Shown here: piece after piece, positions 1-6,126 of the stretch
Position numbering within the stretch: the first letter of the stretch is position 1
How the letters are laid out: every line of letters starts with the position of its first letter
DNA from: JBNKEI01 sp050288705
GTDB taxonomy: Bacteria > Myxococcota > Myxococcia > Myxococcales > UBA5297
DNA: 29,226 nucleotides
Assembly (NCBI GenBank): GCA_050288705.1
Contig: JBNKEI010000060.1
Coordinates: 1-29,226 of the forward strand
Reading direction: 5' to 3'
Program-made: the position numbers and the translations under genes
The notes under the pieces: generated by a model
Database searches by the model: none
What the model saw: the letters and a program-made list of their open reading frames with translations, nothing else
What the model was told of the DNA's origin: nothing

Positions 1-2
1 CC

Positions 3-344
3 ATGAAAACTGTTCATCTCGAATTGAGACCAGTTTTTGTTAAAAAGGAAGTCAGCACGAAAGGTCACGTTTTCGCGGTTATGCTCGCTCTTCTATTGCA
101 ACGTGAGTTAGAGCAATGTTGGAGAGAGCTAGATATTACCGCGGAAGAAGGTATCGACGAATTAGGCACCATATGCGCAAATGAATTCCGCGTGGGCAAG
201 GTCACTATTAATGATATTCCGAAACCGCGTAAGCGGGTAGCCGAACTTCTTAAAAATGCATCGGTCGTCCTATCTTCGAGACTTCCAGCGCACACTCCCA
301 TTGTGCACACTAAAAACAAACTGGCTTCCAAGCGAATTTACTAG
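3..344 (+). CDS. DDE transposase, C-terminal fragment (IS4/IS1634-like), cut by window edge
   Basis: This is the last 113 codons of a reading frame that most likely began before the window. The pattern Arg-Pro-Val-Phe followed by a charged stretch, Gly-His-Val-Phe, a hydrophobic helix and then Trp-Arg-Glu-Leu-Asp resembles the conserved C-terminal part of DDE transposases of the IS4/IS1634 type, where the final catalytic Glu is followed by an Arg/Gly-His-hydrophobic helix. The catalytic Asp residues would lie upstream and cannot be checked. The ATG at position 3 is therefore probably internal. No terminal inverted repeat could be fixed without the other end. The family call rests on motif memory; the exact IS family is uncertain. 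Confidence 0.6.
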   Translation: MKTVHLELRPVFVKKEVSTKGHVFAVMLALLLQRELEQCWRELDITAEEGIDELGTICANEFRVGKVTINDIPKPRKRVAELLKNASVVLSSRLPAHTPIVHTKNKLASKRIY

Positions 345-385
345 AATAATCAATAGCTTACCTGGCGTCAGTGCGCCCTTTTTTT

Positions 386-502
386 AGGGGAAGATCCGTT
401 GCAGAGGCGATTGATCGCCTACGCCATGGCAAGATATGGCGAGAAGCGGGTTTTGATGGCGAATATGGGGTAATACGAGTATTTGACCCGGGGTCGCGAT
501 AA
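386..502 (+). pseudogene. 3' tail of a broken gene, possibly PHP/EndoQ-like
   Basis: A frame open from about 350 and ending in TAA at 500-502 encodes a tail containing AEAIDRLRHG, then REAGFDGEYGVIRVF near its end. The core FDGEYGVIRVF resembles the G-[FY]-DG-x-YG motif I recall near the C-terminus of PHP-family EndoQ / 'UvrD-like' proteins. There is no start codon, and the transposase end lies immediately upstream, so this looks like a gene truncated by the insertion element. The stretch 345-385 may contain the element's end, but I could not define it. The family is a tentative call; that it is a coding remnant is more secure. Confidence 0.4.
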
Positions 503-549
503 GGAATCAATGGGCTCACCGAACACCCCAACAATTTAGGCGGTTACAA

Positions 550-1677
550 TTAATTGTAGTTTCGACGAATTTGGGTAATTTTACGCTTAATCTTACGCGA
601 AAAAGCGCCCGGGTCTCTTAAGCATAAGGAAGAATATTTACGCAGTAATGCCAACTTAGATGGATGAGAATTATGCGGGCACCAGGGCTCGCATTTTGAA
701 AAGTCACCGCCATCTACTCGGCGCCGAAAACGAGCAGCCTGTGGTCCGCTCCAAATCTCTTCGAGAGATAATTCATGTAGGTTACCTAATGGCTCCCAAG
801 TCGCTACACAAGCACGAACATTGCCGTTTGCATCTACTACCCCGTTTTCAAAAGGTATTCGGCACTGGCGCTTGGGAGTCGAAAGCACCTCGGTAACAGG
901 CAATCCCACCCTTTTGCGCAAGTTATCTAGACCGGTTATGTTTAGACTAGTTCCTTGGCGAGCCTGTTCAACACGCTTTAGTTCGGCAACAATCTCTAGA
1001 GAAGACGGCAACCCTACGAAAGACAAAACAGGGTCTACCGCGAATTGTACTGAATCAACTCCTAATTCATGAGCAAGTGCTACAAACTGATGAAGTTCGC
1101 TAAAATTATCTTTCAAAACAACCATGGTAATCCCTAACCTAGGAAAATCACCTCGACGCTTGCTTGCCAGTGTGCGTACATTGCTTAATACTCGATTAAA
1201 ATTTCCACGTAAAACTATTTTGCGATAGCTTTTTTCAGTGGCGGCATTTAGTGAAATATCAACTTGTTCCCCTTTCTCAAGTAACACATTTTGCCAAAAT
1301 CCATCTAGCCGTATTCCATTAGTATTCATGGAAATTCTTACTTTGGGATGCATTCTCAGCATAATCGCAACCTCCCGACAATTCTGCATAACCGTAGGCT
1401 CTCCCCCTTGCAACTTGACACATCGCAGTCGTGAATAGAAAGAAGCCAATCGCTCGAAATAGAGCATGGAAGGCATATCTTCCTGAACTGAACGATGAGT
1501 TTGATAACACATAATGCAATCAGCATTGCATTGTAGGCCCATAACCATGTGCAGCTTTTCTAGCACTGCGCCATCTATGCTGCGTATTGGACTAGGTATT
1601 TGCTCTATATGCTCGGGAGAGCCGGGAGAGGCAGGATTTGCAATTTGAATACTTTCCGATTTGGCAAGGTTCCCCAT
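550..1677 (-). CDS. Radical SAM protein with C-terminal SPASM/twitch-type Cys region
   Basis: Residues 50-57 carry the radical SAM CX3CX2C motif (C50, C54, C57, sequence CNADCIMC), which binds the [4Fe-4S] cluster that cleaves S-adenosylmethionine. LQGGEPT (about 89-95) is the GGE motif for SAM binding. Near the C-terminus C272, C290, C329 and C333 surround DANGNVRAC and GNLHELSLEEIW, the usual SPASM-like arrangement. Four Cys suggest one auxiliary cluster. The start chosen is the ATG at 1677: GGAAGGGA lies a few bases upstream, whereas the ATG at 1704 has no such site. Relatives modify ribosomal peptides or act in cell-surface sugar loci; the substrate cannot be read from sequence. A 36-codon ORF ends 53 bases upstream on the same strand. 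Confidence 0.85.
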   Translation of the reverse strand: MGNLAKSESIQIANPASPGSPEHIEQIPSPIRSIDGAVLEKLHMVMGLQCNADCIMCYQTHRSVQEDMPSMLYFERLASFYSRLRCVKLQGGEPTVMQNCREVAIMLRMHPKVRISMNTNGIRLDGFWQNVLLEKGEQVDISLNAATEKSYRKIVLRGNFNRVLSNVRTLASKRRGDFPRLGITMVVLKDNFSELHQFVALAHELGVDSVQFAVDPVLSFVGLPSSLEIVAELKRVEQARQGTSLNITGLDNLRKRVGLPVTEVLSTPKRQCRIPFENGVVDANGNVRACVATWEPLGNLHELSLEEIWSGPQAARFRRRVDGGDFSKCEPWCPHNSHPSKLALLRKYSSLCLRDPGAFSRKIKRKITQIRRNYN

Positions 1678-1730
1678 AATAGTCCCTTCCTTGGTAGTTA
1701 ACAAAGTTAGCGCATGCCAACTCGTTTGCT

Positions 1731-1841
1731 TTAGTTATTAAGCGGTGGTGCGCAAAGCAAGGATGGGAACGGGGGTAGGCCCCCCACGGATACGGGCATA
1801 GCCAAGATGGGCTCAAACGCGTAATCGCAGCTGTTTGCCAT
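1731..1841 (-). CDS. Short ORF (36 aa) upstream of the radical SAM gene; candidate precursor or leader peptide
   Basis: ATG at 1841 is preceded by AAAAGGAG with a 9-base spacing, a strong ribosome binding site for so short a frame. The peptide begins MANSCDYAFEPILAMP, continues VSVGG and ends LPPFPSLLCAPPLNN. It has two Cys and five Pro in the last third, and a Gly-Gly at residues 20-21 where double-glycine leader peptidases often cut. It lies 53 bases before the radical SAM start on the same strand. Radical SAM/SPASM enzymes often act on such peptides, so a precursor role is possible. It could equally be a chance ORF: the Gly-Gly falls in a GC-rich inverted repeat (gggggtaggcccccc) and no transporter or protease gene is adjacent. 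Confidence 0.3.
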   Translation of the reverse strand: MANSCDYAFEPILAMPVSVGGLPPFPSLLCAPPLNN

Positions 1842-1946
1842 GAACCGCAACTCCTTTTAAGTGCTGGATTGGTAAAGGGACGTACCTTAACCGCTTGGTC
1901 TGGTGCAAGCAGCCTAATTCTTGGATTGCACGGGGTATGAGTACCG

Positions 1947-1974
1947 TTGCATTGTCTAGTTTATGCACTACAAT
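1947..1974 (+). promoter_or_regulatory. Candidate sigma-70 promoter for the GNAT gene
   Basis: TTGCAT (1947-1952) and TACAAT (1969-1974) are separated by 16 bases. Transcription from this -10 would begin around 1981, exactly at the ATG preferred for the acetyltransferase, which has no Shine-Dalgarno sequence. This suggests a leaderless or nearly leaderless mRNA. Confidence 0.45.
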
Positions 1975-1982
1975 GAGTGCAT
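1963..1982. promoter_or_regulatory. 7-bp inverted repeat over the GNAT -10 region, candidate operator
   Basis: ATGCACT and AGTGCAT form perfect 7-bp arms around a 6-base centre. The palindrome covers the -10 element and the predicted start site, where a bound repressor would block RNA polymerase. No regulator gene is adjacent, so the binding protein is unknown. Confidence 0.4.
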
Positions 1983-2472
1983 GAAAACAGCGGTTTATAA
2001 ACGTAATAGTAAATGCCAAAACCTTCTTCTGCGGCCTGCTGATTTGCCAGATATTGCGGAACTAACTAATCTTTTGATAATGCTTTTTTCGCAAGAGGCA
2101 GAATTCAAGCCCAATACCCGTAGACAACAACGCGGTCTGCGCATGATTCTCCGTAACCCCTCGATCGGCCAAATTTTTGTAGCAGAAAAAGCGGGGAGGG
2201 TTATTGGCATGGCAAGTTTACTCTTTACCATTAGCACTGCACTTGGCGGCAAAGTTGGGATACTCGAAGACGTGGTAGTGATTCCGGAATTTCGCGGGCA
2301 AGGCATCGGCAAACAACTTATCCATCATATTCTTAAGTATTCTCGGCGAATGAAGCTTAAGCGCCTGACTTTACTGACCGATGGCGACAACCATATTGCC
2401 CAGGACCTGTATAAGCACTTTGGCTTTCGCTGCTCAAAAATGCTTCCCATGCGTCTATCGCTTAGCGAGTAG
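1981..2472 (+). CDS. GNAT-family N-acetyltransferase
   Basis: The 163-residue product starts with LLLRPADLPDIAEL, the usual first strand and helix of the Gcn5-related acetyltransferase fold. It contains EDVVVIPEF followed by RGQGIGKQL (about 105-113), the acetyl-CoA pyrophosphate-binding R/Q-x-x-G-x-G/A loop. DNHIAQDLYKHFGF near the end is the typical last helix and strand. It would transfer an acetyl group from acetyl-CoA to an amine; the acceptor is unknown. An ATG at 1963 is also in frame but lies inside the promoter palindrome. The last 11 codons and the stop fall within a 34-bp repeat found again at 3704-3737, so the gene end was duplicated when the toxin-antitoxin block arrived. Originally it overlapped the opgH 3' end by 18 bp. 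Confidence 0.85.
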   Translation: MKTAVYKRNSKCQNLLLRPADLPDIAELTNLLIMLFSQEAEFKPNTRRQQRGLRMILRNPSIGQIFVAEKAGRVIGMASLLFTISTALGGKVGILEDVVVIPEFRGQGIGKQLIHHILKYSRRMKLKRLTLLTDGDNHIAQDLYKHFGFRCSKMLPMRLSLSE

Positions 2473-2473
2473 A
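2440..2473. repeat. 34-bp direct repeat, left copy (GNAT 3' end)
   Basis: Exact match to 3704-3737, beginning ATGCTTCCC and ending GCGAGTAGA. The flanking bases differ on both sides (AAAA/GTTATT here against CACG/ACGGCG at the right copy), so the identity stops sharply at 34 bp. The repeat includes the GNAT stop codon. Confidence 0.9.
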
Positions 2474-2558
2474 GTTATTTAGTGGCCAACTTTCAAGCCT
2501 CTTCGTATGTCCGAGAATGGCATAATCCTGGCTCTCTGCTAAAGCTACATGTTAAGCT

Positions 2559-2987
2559 TTATTTGAACACATAAATGAAGGATAAGGCCCAAAAAATGTA
2601 ACAGAAAATAAAGACGGCATTACGTTTTAGTATATTAAATTTTGATAACTTTTTTGTTTTTACTTCATTTAAATCGAACATCCGCGCCTTAGCAGTGTCT
2701 TCCGTCCTCAATTTGATGTTTATATTTTTTTCAATTTGATTTACGAGTTTCACAAAGGAGTCTTTCCCTTTATTCTTTTGAGATATTCGATGCCCAAATA
2801 AACCTGCTGTTAGCAATAGTGCGAAAATCTTTAATCCATTCACATCAACACTCCAACATCCCAATGTTGATATAAACAACCAGACACCTTCCCCGTTAAG
2901 TGACAACCAAAAACTATCTATACCATTGTTTAAATTCTCTATTTCAAATTTTAATTTTTGGTTTTCTGATTCTTCATCAATATTCAT
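2559..2987 (-). CDS. Small membrane protein of unknown function, inside the TA-bearing insertion
   Basis: I do not recognise this 142-residue protein. It starts with an acidic helical segment rich in Glu and Asn, followed by hydrophobic stretches around VWLFISTLGCW and IFALLLTAGLFG, a Lys-rich cytoplasmic-looking middle with NQIEKNINIKLRTED, and a final membrane segment (AVFIFCYIFWALSFIYVF). Two or three transmembrane helices are likely. The ATG at 2987 is preferred over that at 2999 because GGAG sits 8 bases before it. It lies 145 bp downstream of the toxin gene on the same strand, so it could be co-transcribed, but a link with the toxin-antitoxin pair is not shown. Its very AT-rich codons fit recent transfer. 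Confidence 0.6.
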   Translation of the reverse strand: MNIDEESENQKLKFEIENLNNGIDSFWLSLNGEGVWLFISTLGCWSVDVNGLKIFALLLTAGLFGHRISQKNKGKDSFVKLVNQIEKNINIKLRTEDTAKARMFDLNEVKTKKLSKFNILKRNAVFIFCYIFWALSFIYVFK

Positions 2988-3132
2988 TTTTAACTCCATT
3001 CTTTATGCCCAACGCCAGCTTCATCATCGGAGCATTTGAGACTGTTGAAACAATTAAGACATAATGCTTTTCTAATCAGTACAGATTCGAAATAATTCCA
3101 GGCCCACTTGCATGCATACAGCACAAGTTCGC

Positions 3133-3414
3133 TCACCTCTTTTTCAGATATTTCTTTAAATCTCTGTAATAGTTTTGATGAGGACCAATCATTATCAATT
3201 CGAGTTGTTCTTCATTGAAACGGTAGGCTAAAAGAAATTGAATAGTCTTAATCTTAAATTTATGCACATATACTTCATTCAAGTCGCCCTTTTTTTCGTC
3301 ACCGATACTTGGATTTTCGAGTATTAATTTTATCTGCTCATCAAGAATTATTTTCTGAGCTTTATTGAATTTTTTAACCAGTTGTTCAAAAGATCGAGAC
3401 TGAATAATTTTCAT
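3133..3414 (-). CDS. RelE/ParE-family toxin
   Basis: This 93-residue basic protein has the compact RelE/ParE layout. An N-terminal helix pair (SFEQLVKKFNKAQKIILDEQIKLILENPSIG) is followed by DLNEVYVHKFKI, a strand run ending in FLLAYRFNEEQLELIMIGPH, and a Tyr-Arg-Asp C-terminal helix (YYRDLKKYLKK). The pattern 'LAYR... L..IGPH.NYYRDLK' is typical of RelE-like toxins, most of which cleave ribosome-bound mRNA, while ParE members poison gyrase; sequence alone does not decide. The start codon lies 6 bases after the antitoxin stop, with GGCGG between, so the two are co-transcribed and probably translationally coupled. Confidence 0.85.
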   Translation of the reverse strand: MKIIQSRSFEQLVKKFNKAQKIILDEQIKLILENPSIGDEKKGDLNEVYVHKFKIKTIQFLLAYRFNEEQLELIMIGPHQNYYRDLKKYLKKR

Positions 3415-3420
3415 CCGCCA

Positions 3421-3639
3421 TTACCCAAATTTGTATTCAGAGTATTCACCCTGCTCTAATTCGGTAAGGCCTATAAATATTTCCTTAATTAAGCTGTATG
3501 TGAGGTCGGGATTTTCCTCGGCGCATTTTCCAATCATAGCCCAATACTCAATTTGGCCAGTAACTGATCTTTTATCAATTTTGCTATAAATTTTTGCCTG
3601 CTTGACCAAATCCTCAGACACCCTGACTGCTGTTGTCAT
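3421..3639 (-). CDS. ParD-like antitoxin
   Basis: The 72-residue product begins MTTAVRVSEDLVKQAKIYS and continues KRSVTGQIEYWAMIGKCAEENPDL. This is the short ribbon-helix-helix-like arrangement of ParD-like antitoxins, with the diagnostic 'RS..GQIE.WA.IG' stretch; the C-terminal part (LTELEQGEYSEYKFG) would wrap the toxin. The ATG at 3639 has GGAGGTG about 7 bases upstream; longer in-frame extensions run into the promoter and are unlikely. As the first gene of the pair it would repress the shared promoter. The order antitoxin then toxin is standard for type II systems. Confidence 0.8.
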   Translation of the reverse strand: MTTAVRVSEDLVKQAKIYSKIDKRSVTGQIEYWAMIGKCAEENPDLTYSLIKEIFIGLTELEQGEYSEYKFG

Positions 3640-3665
3640 ATTCGCACCTCCAATTACCTGTGGCA

Positions 3666-3701
3666 AACATAAAACATATAGTCGCAAAATGCAACATTGC
3701 A
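3666..3701 (-). promoter_or_regulatory. Promoter and palindrome of the ParD/RelE-type operon
   Basis: On the minus strand TTGCAT (3694-3689) and TATGTT (3671-3666) are 17 bases apart. The palindrome TGCAA-TG-TTGCA covers 3690-3701 and overlaps the -35 box, a likely autoregulatory operator for the antitoxin-toxin complex. The promoter starts right beside the right-hand 34-bp repeat. Confidence 0.5.
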
Positions 3702-3703
3702 CG

Positions 3704-3737
3704 ATGCTTCCCATGCGTCTATCGCTTAGCGAGTAGA
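3704..3737. repeat. 34-bp direct repeat, right copy (opgH 3' end)
   Basis: Exact copy of 2440-2473. Here it supplies the last five sense codons and the TAG stop of opgH (minus strand) and retains a second copy of the GNAT stop on the plus strand. Confidence 0.9.
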
Positions 3738-5761
3738 ACGGCGTTAGTAGTGAGCTCCTCGGGCAAAACCTTGGGCTCACTTTCTGCAGTTAGAATTTCC
3801 AGAATAAGCTGGGTGTCAGTTAGCAAATCGTTGCGATCAGCCTCGCTTAGCAATTCACCACTACGCAGTCGTTGACGCAATTCCTCGCGACGAGTCTCTG
3901 ACAGTCGCTGGAGCAAACTACTACCTAACACGCTCATGGCGTGCTGAGCCCAAGCATAGCGGGCGTCATCATTGCGAACATTCTCATTCTGCACTGTGCC
4001 GGGTTGTTCGTCATACACGACTAGCTCATTGCTGGTCGAATCGTCTTCCGGAATCCAGAATAAGCGGAAAAAATCACCAATCCGGCCCACCCAGGCAGAA
4101 GAAGTAATAATAGAAAGCAGCGGTGAAATAGCTAAAGGAATAATTAATGGTAACAACCAAAGCAATGTCTGCGAAGATATAAACCAACCTACTATTCCCA
4201 ATCCCCCTGCCGCCAGCATATGGGGAGCATGTTTTACTAACGCTTCTGTAATCCCCACGCGGCGCTCTTCTCTTTTTTGTGCGTTCCAGGCAATACGCTC
4301 ACCGGTGAATGCCGACAAAATAAAAGTAGTCTGAAAAAATACCAGAGCAGGAGTAAGCAATGCCCCCATAATCCACTCTCCAACTACACTAACCAAAAAA
4401 TGTGGAATACGGCGTAAAGGCAATTCGCGCCGAGACACCATTTCTACCAGAGAAAATACTGCCCCTATTGCCCTTGGAACCATAAGAATAGCCATAGTCA
4501 TTATAAAAAGCTCGCGGGCAGCATGAAAATGATAAACTGGCCAAAGAGGAAAAAGGGTTCGTTGAGCCTCGCGAAAATAGGTTGGCTGAAATGAAATGTC
4601 ATCCGCAGCTACTAACAGCATTACCGTAACCAATAGAAGCCAGAGAGGCGGAATAATATACGCCATTGCTCCCCGTATGAAATGAACACGGCTCCATGCC
4701 ACCAAACCAGGAAGTGCCGCAATACGCAAATGCTGAAGATTACCTCGACACCAGCGTTTGTCTCTAATGGCGTAATCAATAAGAGTAGTCGGGCACTGTT
4801 CATAACTACCACCAAGATCGAACGCAATCCAAACTTCGTATCCAGCCCTCCTTATTAATGCGGCTTCGACAAAATCGTGGCTAGATATAGGACCAGAAAA
4901 CGGCCCATTCCCTGGAGGCAAGTCTCCCAACCCTGCGTGCTCGGTAAATGCATCGCGGCGAATAATTGCGTTGTGACCGTAATAGTTTCCGTCAGGACCG
5001 CAAATAAAAGACTCACCTCTTGCCCAAATAGGCCCATACACTCGTGCTGCAAATTGCTGCCAGCGTGCAAAGAGCGTTTTGCGTCTTACTGGCAAAGGAG
5101 GCACTTGAATTATTCCTATTCGAGGGTTACTTTCCATGCGCAATAAAAGCTCAATCATGGTTTCACCACTGACTACACTATCAGCGTCAAGAACCAGCAA
5201 ATAACGATAACTTCCTCCATATCGCGTACAAAAATCTCGAATATTTCCTGCCTTTTTTCCTTCATTATTGGCTCTACGTCGGTAAAAAATTCGACCGAAC
5301 GCCGAAAGTCGAGAACAACATTTGCGCCAGGCAGCCTGCTCTGCTAGCCAAATGTTTGACTGAGTAGAATCGCTAAGAATAAAGAAATCGAATTGCTTTC
5401 CCGCGATTTGTTTTTGAAGAGCCCGAAACATTACTTCAACACGAGCCATTACAGGCTCTGGTTGCTCATTATAGATGGGAATTAAAATTGCTGTTCGCGC
5501 TTGTTCAGAAACTAAATTTTTAGTAATTAATTTTGGCCAATAACTATTACGCTCAAAAATGGACAATACCCCGACTACTGCAATAAACGCTCCCAATGCG
5601 CCCCATGCAAAACAAGGCACAAATAAAACTGTTGCCAAAACTTCCAGATTAGTAAGTCCATTACCGGAAACTACGTGCAAAAATTCTGCCGATGCAATTA
5701 CAGTAAGAATTGCAGTAAATCCGAAAACGAAAACTCTCAGATGATATTGCGACATTCGCAA
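3719..5761 (-). CDS. opgH: Glucans biosynthesis glucosyltransferase H (OpgH/MdoH), catalytic part
   Basis: OpgH is an inner-membrane family 2 glycosyltransferase that polymerises UDP-glucose into the beta-1,2-glucan backbone of osmoregulated periplasmic glucans. Two N-terminal membrane helices (about 10-30 and 41-69) precede the catalytic domain: AILIPIYNEQP (91-101), LDADS (191-195), YYGHNAIIR, HDFVEAALIRRAG (295-307) and RDKRWCRGN (333-341), the D..RW product-binding motif. More membrane helices follow. The frame opens with TTG at 5761 or ATG at 5755, neither with a Shine-Dalgarno sequence. It abuts, in the same frame, the TAA that ends the 101-codon ORF 5762-6067, which looks like the missing cytoplasmic N-terminus. 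So this is either a nonsense-split gene or a two-piece OpgH using reinitiation. The 3' end lies in a 34-bp repeat. Confidence 0.85.
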   Translation of the reverse strand: MRMSQYHLRVFVFGFTAILTVIASAEFLHVVSGNGLTNLEVLATVLFVPCFAWGALGAFIAVVGVLSIFERNSYWPKLITKNLVSEQARTAILIPIYNEQPEPVMARVEVMFRALQKQIAGKQFDFFILSDSTQSNIWLAEQAAWRKCCSRLSAFGRIFYRRRANNEGKKAGNIRDFCTRYGGSYRYLLVLDADSVVSGETMIELLLRMESNPRIGIIQVPPLPVRRKTLFARWQQFAARVYGPIWARGESFICGPDGNYYGHNAIIRRDAFTEHAGLGDLPPGNGPFSGPISSHDFVEAALIRRAGYEVWIAFDLGGSYEQCPTTLIDYAIRDKRWCRGNLQHLRIAALPGLVAWSRVHFIRGAMAYIIPPLWLLLVTVMLLVAADDISFQPTYFREAQRTLFPLWPVYHFHAARELFIMTMAILMVPRAIGAVFSLVEMVSRRELPLRRIPHFLVSVVGEWIMGALLTPALVFFQTTFILSAFTGERIAWNAQKREERRVGITEALVKHAPHMLAAGGLGIVGWFISSQTLLWLLPLIIPLAISPLLSIITSSAWVGRIGDFFRLFWIPEDDSTSNELVVYDEQPGTVQNENVRNDDARYAWAQHAMSVLGSSLLQRLSETRREELRQRLRSGELLSEADRNDLLTDTQLILEILTAESEPKVLPEELTTNAVLLAKR

Positions 5762-6067
5762 TTAACGAAAACTGTCAGTGACCGTGGACACCACTACGGT
5801 TCTAAATCGACGCCACCAAAGCCCGAGCAAACCGGGAGTCATACTCTGCTTGGGCATAAAACATGGTAGCCCGAAAGCACGCCCGGTAAGCGACCATAAC
5901 GACCTATTTATAGAATCAGGCCATTCACCCATGGGCGAAGATGCTAAATTTCTATGAAATACCTTTGCCGCCGCTAGAAACACCGCTTTCTCATCAGGTG
6001 TAAGGATCTCATTAATTGAAAGAAATGACTGCTCTTTTGTACTAAAGTTTATTACTGGTGTTTTCAT
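5762..6067 (-). CDS. opgH: N-terminal cytoplasmic part of OpgH, separated by one in-frame stop
   Basis: This 101-codon frame runs from ATG at 6067 to TAA at 5764-5762. The next codon belongs to the OpgH frame with no shift and no gap, so one stop codon splits what would be a protein of about 782 residues, close to usual OpgH lengths. Its end, MTPGLLGLWWRRFRTVV, resembles the tract just before the first membrane helix in longer OpgH proteins, where a Trp/Arg-rich stretch follows the cytoplasmic region. In E. coli that region binds FtsZ and links growth rate to cell size; whether this holds here is unknown. No good ribosome binding site is visible. An unrelated small gene is possible but less likely given the frame continuity. 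Confidence 0.6.
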   Translation of the reverse strand: MKTPVINFSTKEQSFLSINEILTPDEKAVFLAAAKVFHRNLASSPMGEWPDSINRSLWSLTGRAFGLPCFMPKQSMTPGLLGLWWRRFRTVVVSTVTDSFR

Positions 6068-6126
6068 TGTCTAATTTGACCCCGATAAGATTAACTATTC
6101 TTTTTTCATTTTATCATAATTTTTTT

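Larger units (their letters stand above)
2474..3703. mobile_element. Repeat-bounded AT-rich insertion carrying a toxin-antitoxin pair and a membrane protein
   Basis: The 1,230-bp segment between two exact 34-bp direct repeats is visibly richer in A and T than both flanks. All its genes are on the minus strand: ParD-like antitoxin, RelE-type toxin, then a small membrane protein. No integrase, transposase or clear terminal inverted repeats are visible. Removing one repeat and the segment restores two convergent genes (GNAT and opgH) with an 18-bp 3' overlap. The insertion is inferred from this reconstruction; the mechanism (att-type recombination with a trans-acting integrase, or template switching) is open. 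2474-2558 and 2988-3132 hold no gene I can support. Confidence 0.7.

Noticed and set aside
1740..1790. GC-rich hairpin (GGGGG-TAGG-CCCCC) as a terminator or riboswitch
   Set aside because: There is no following T run and no recognisable aptamer core. It may simply reflect the codons of the short ORF.
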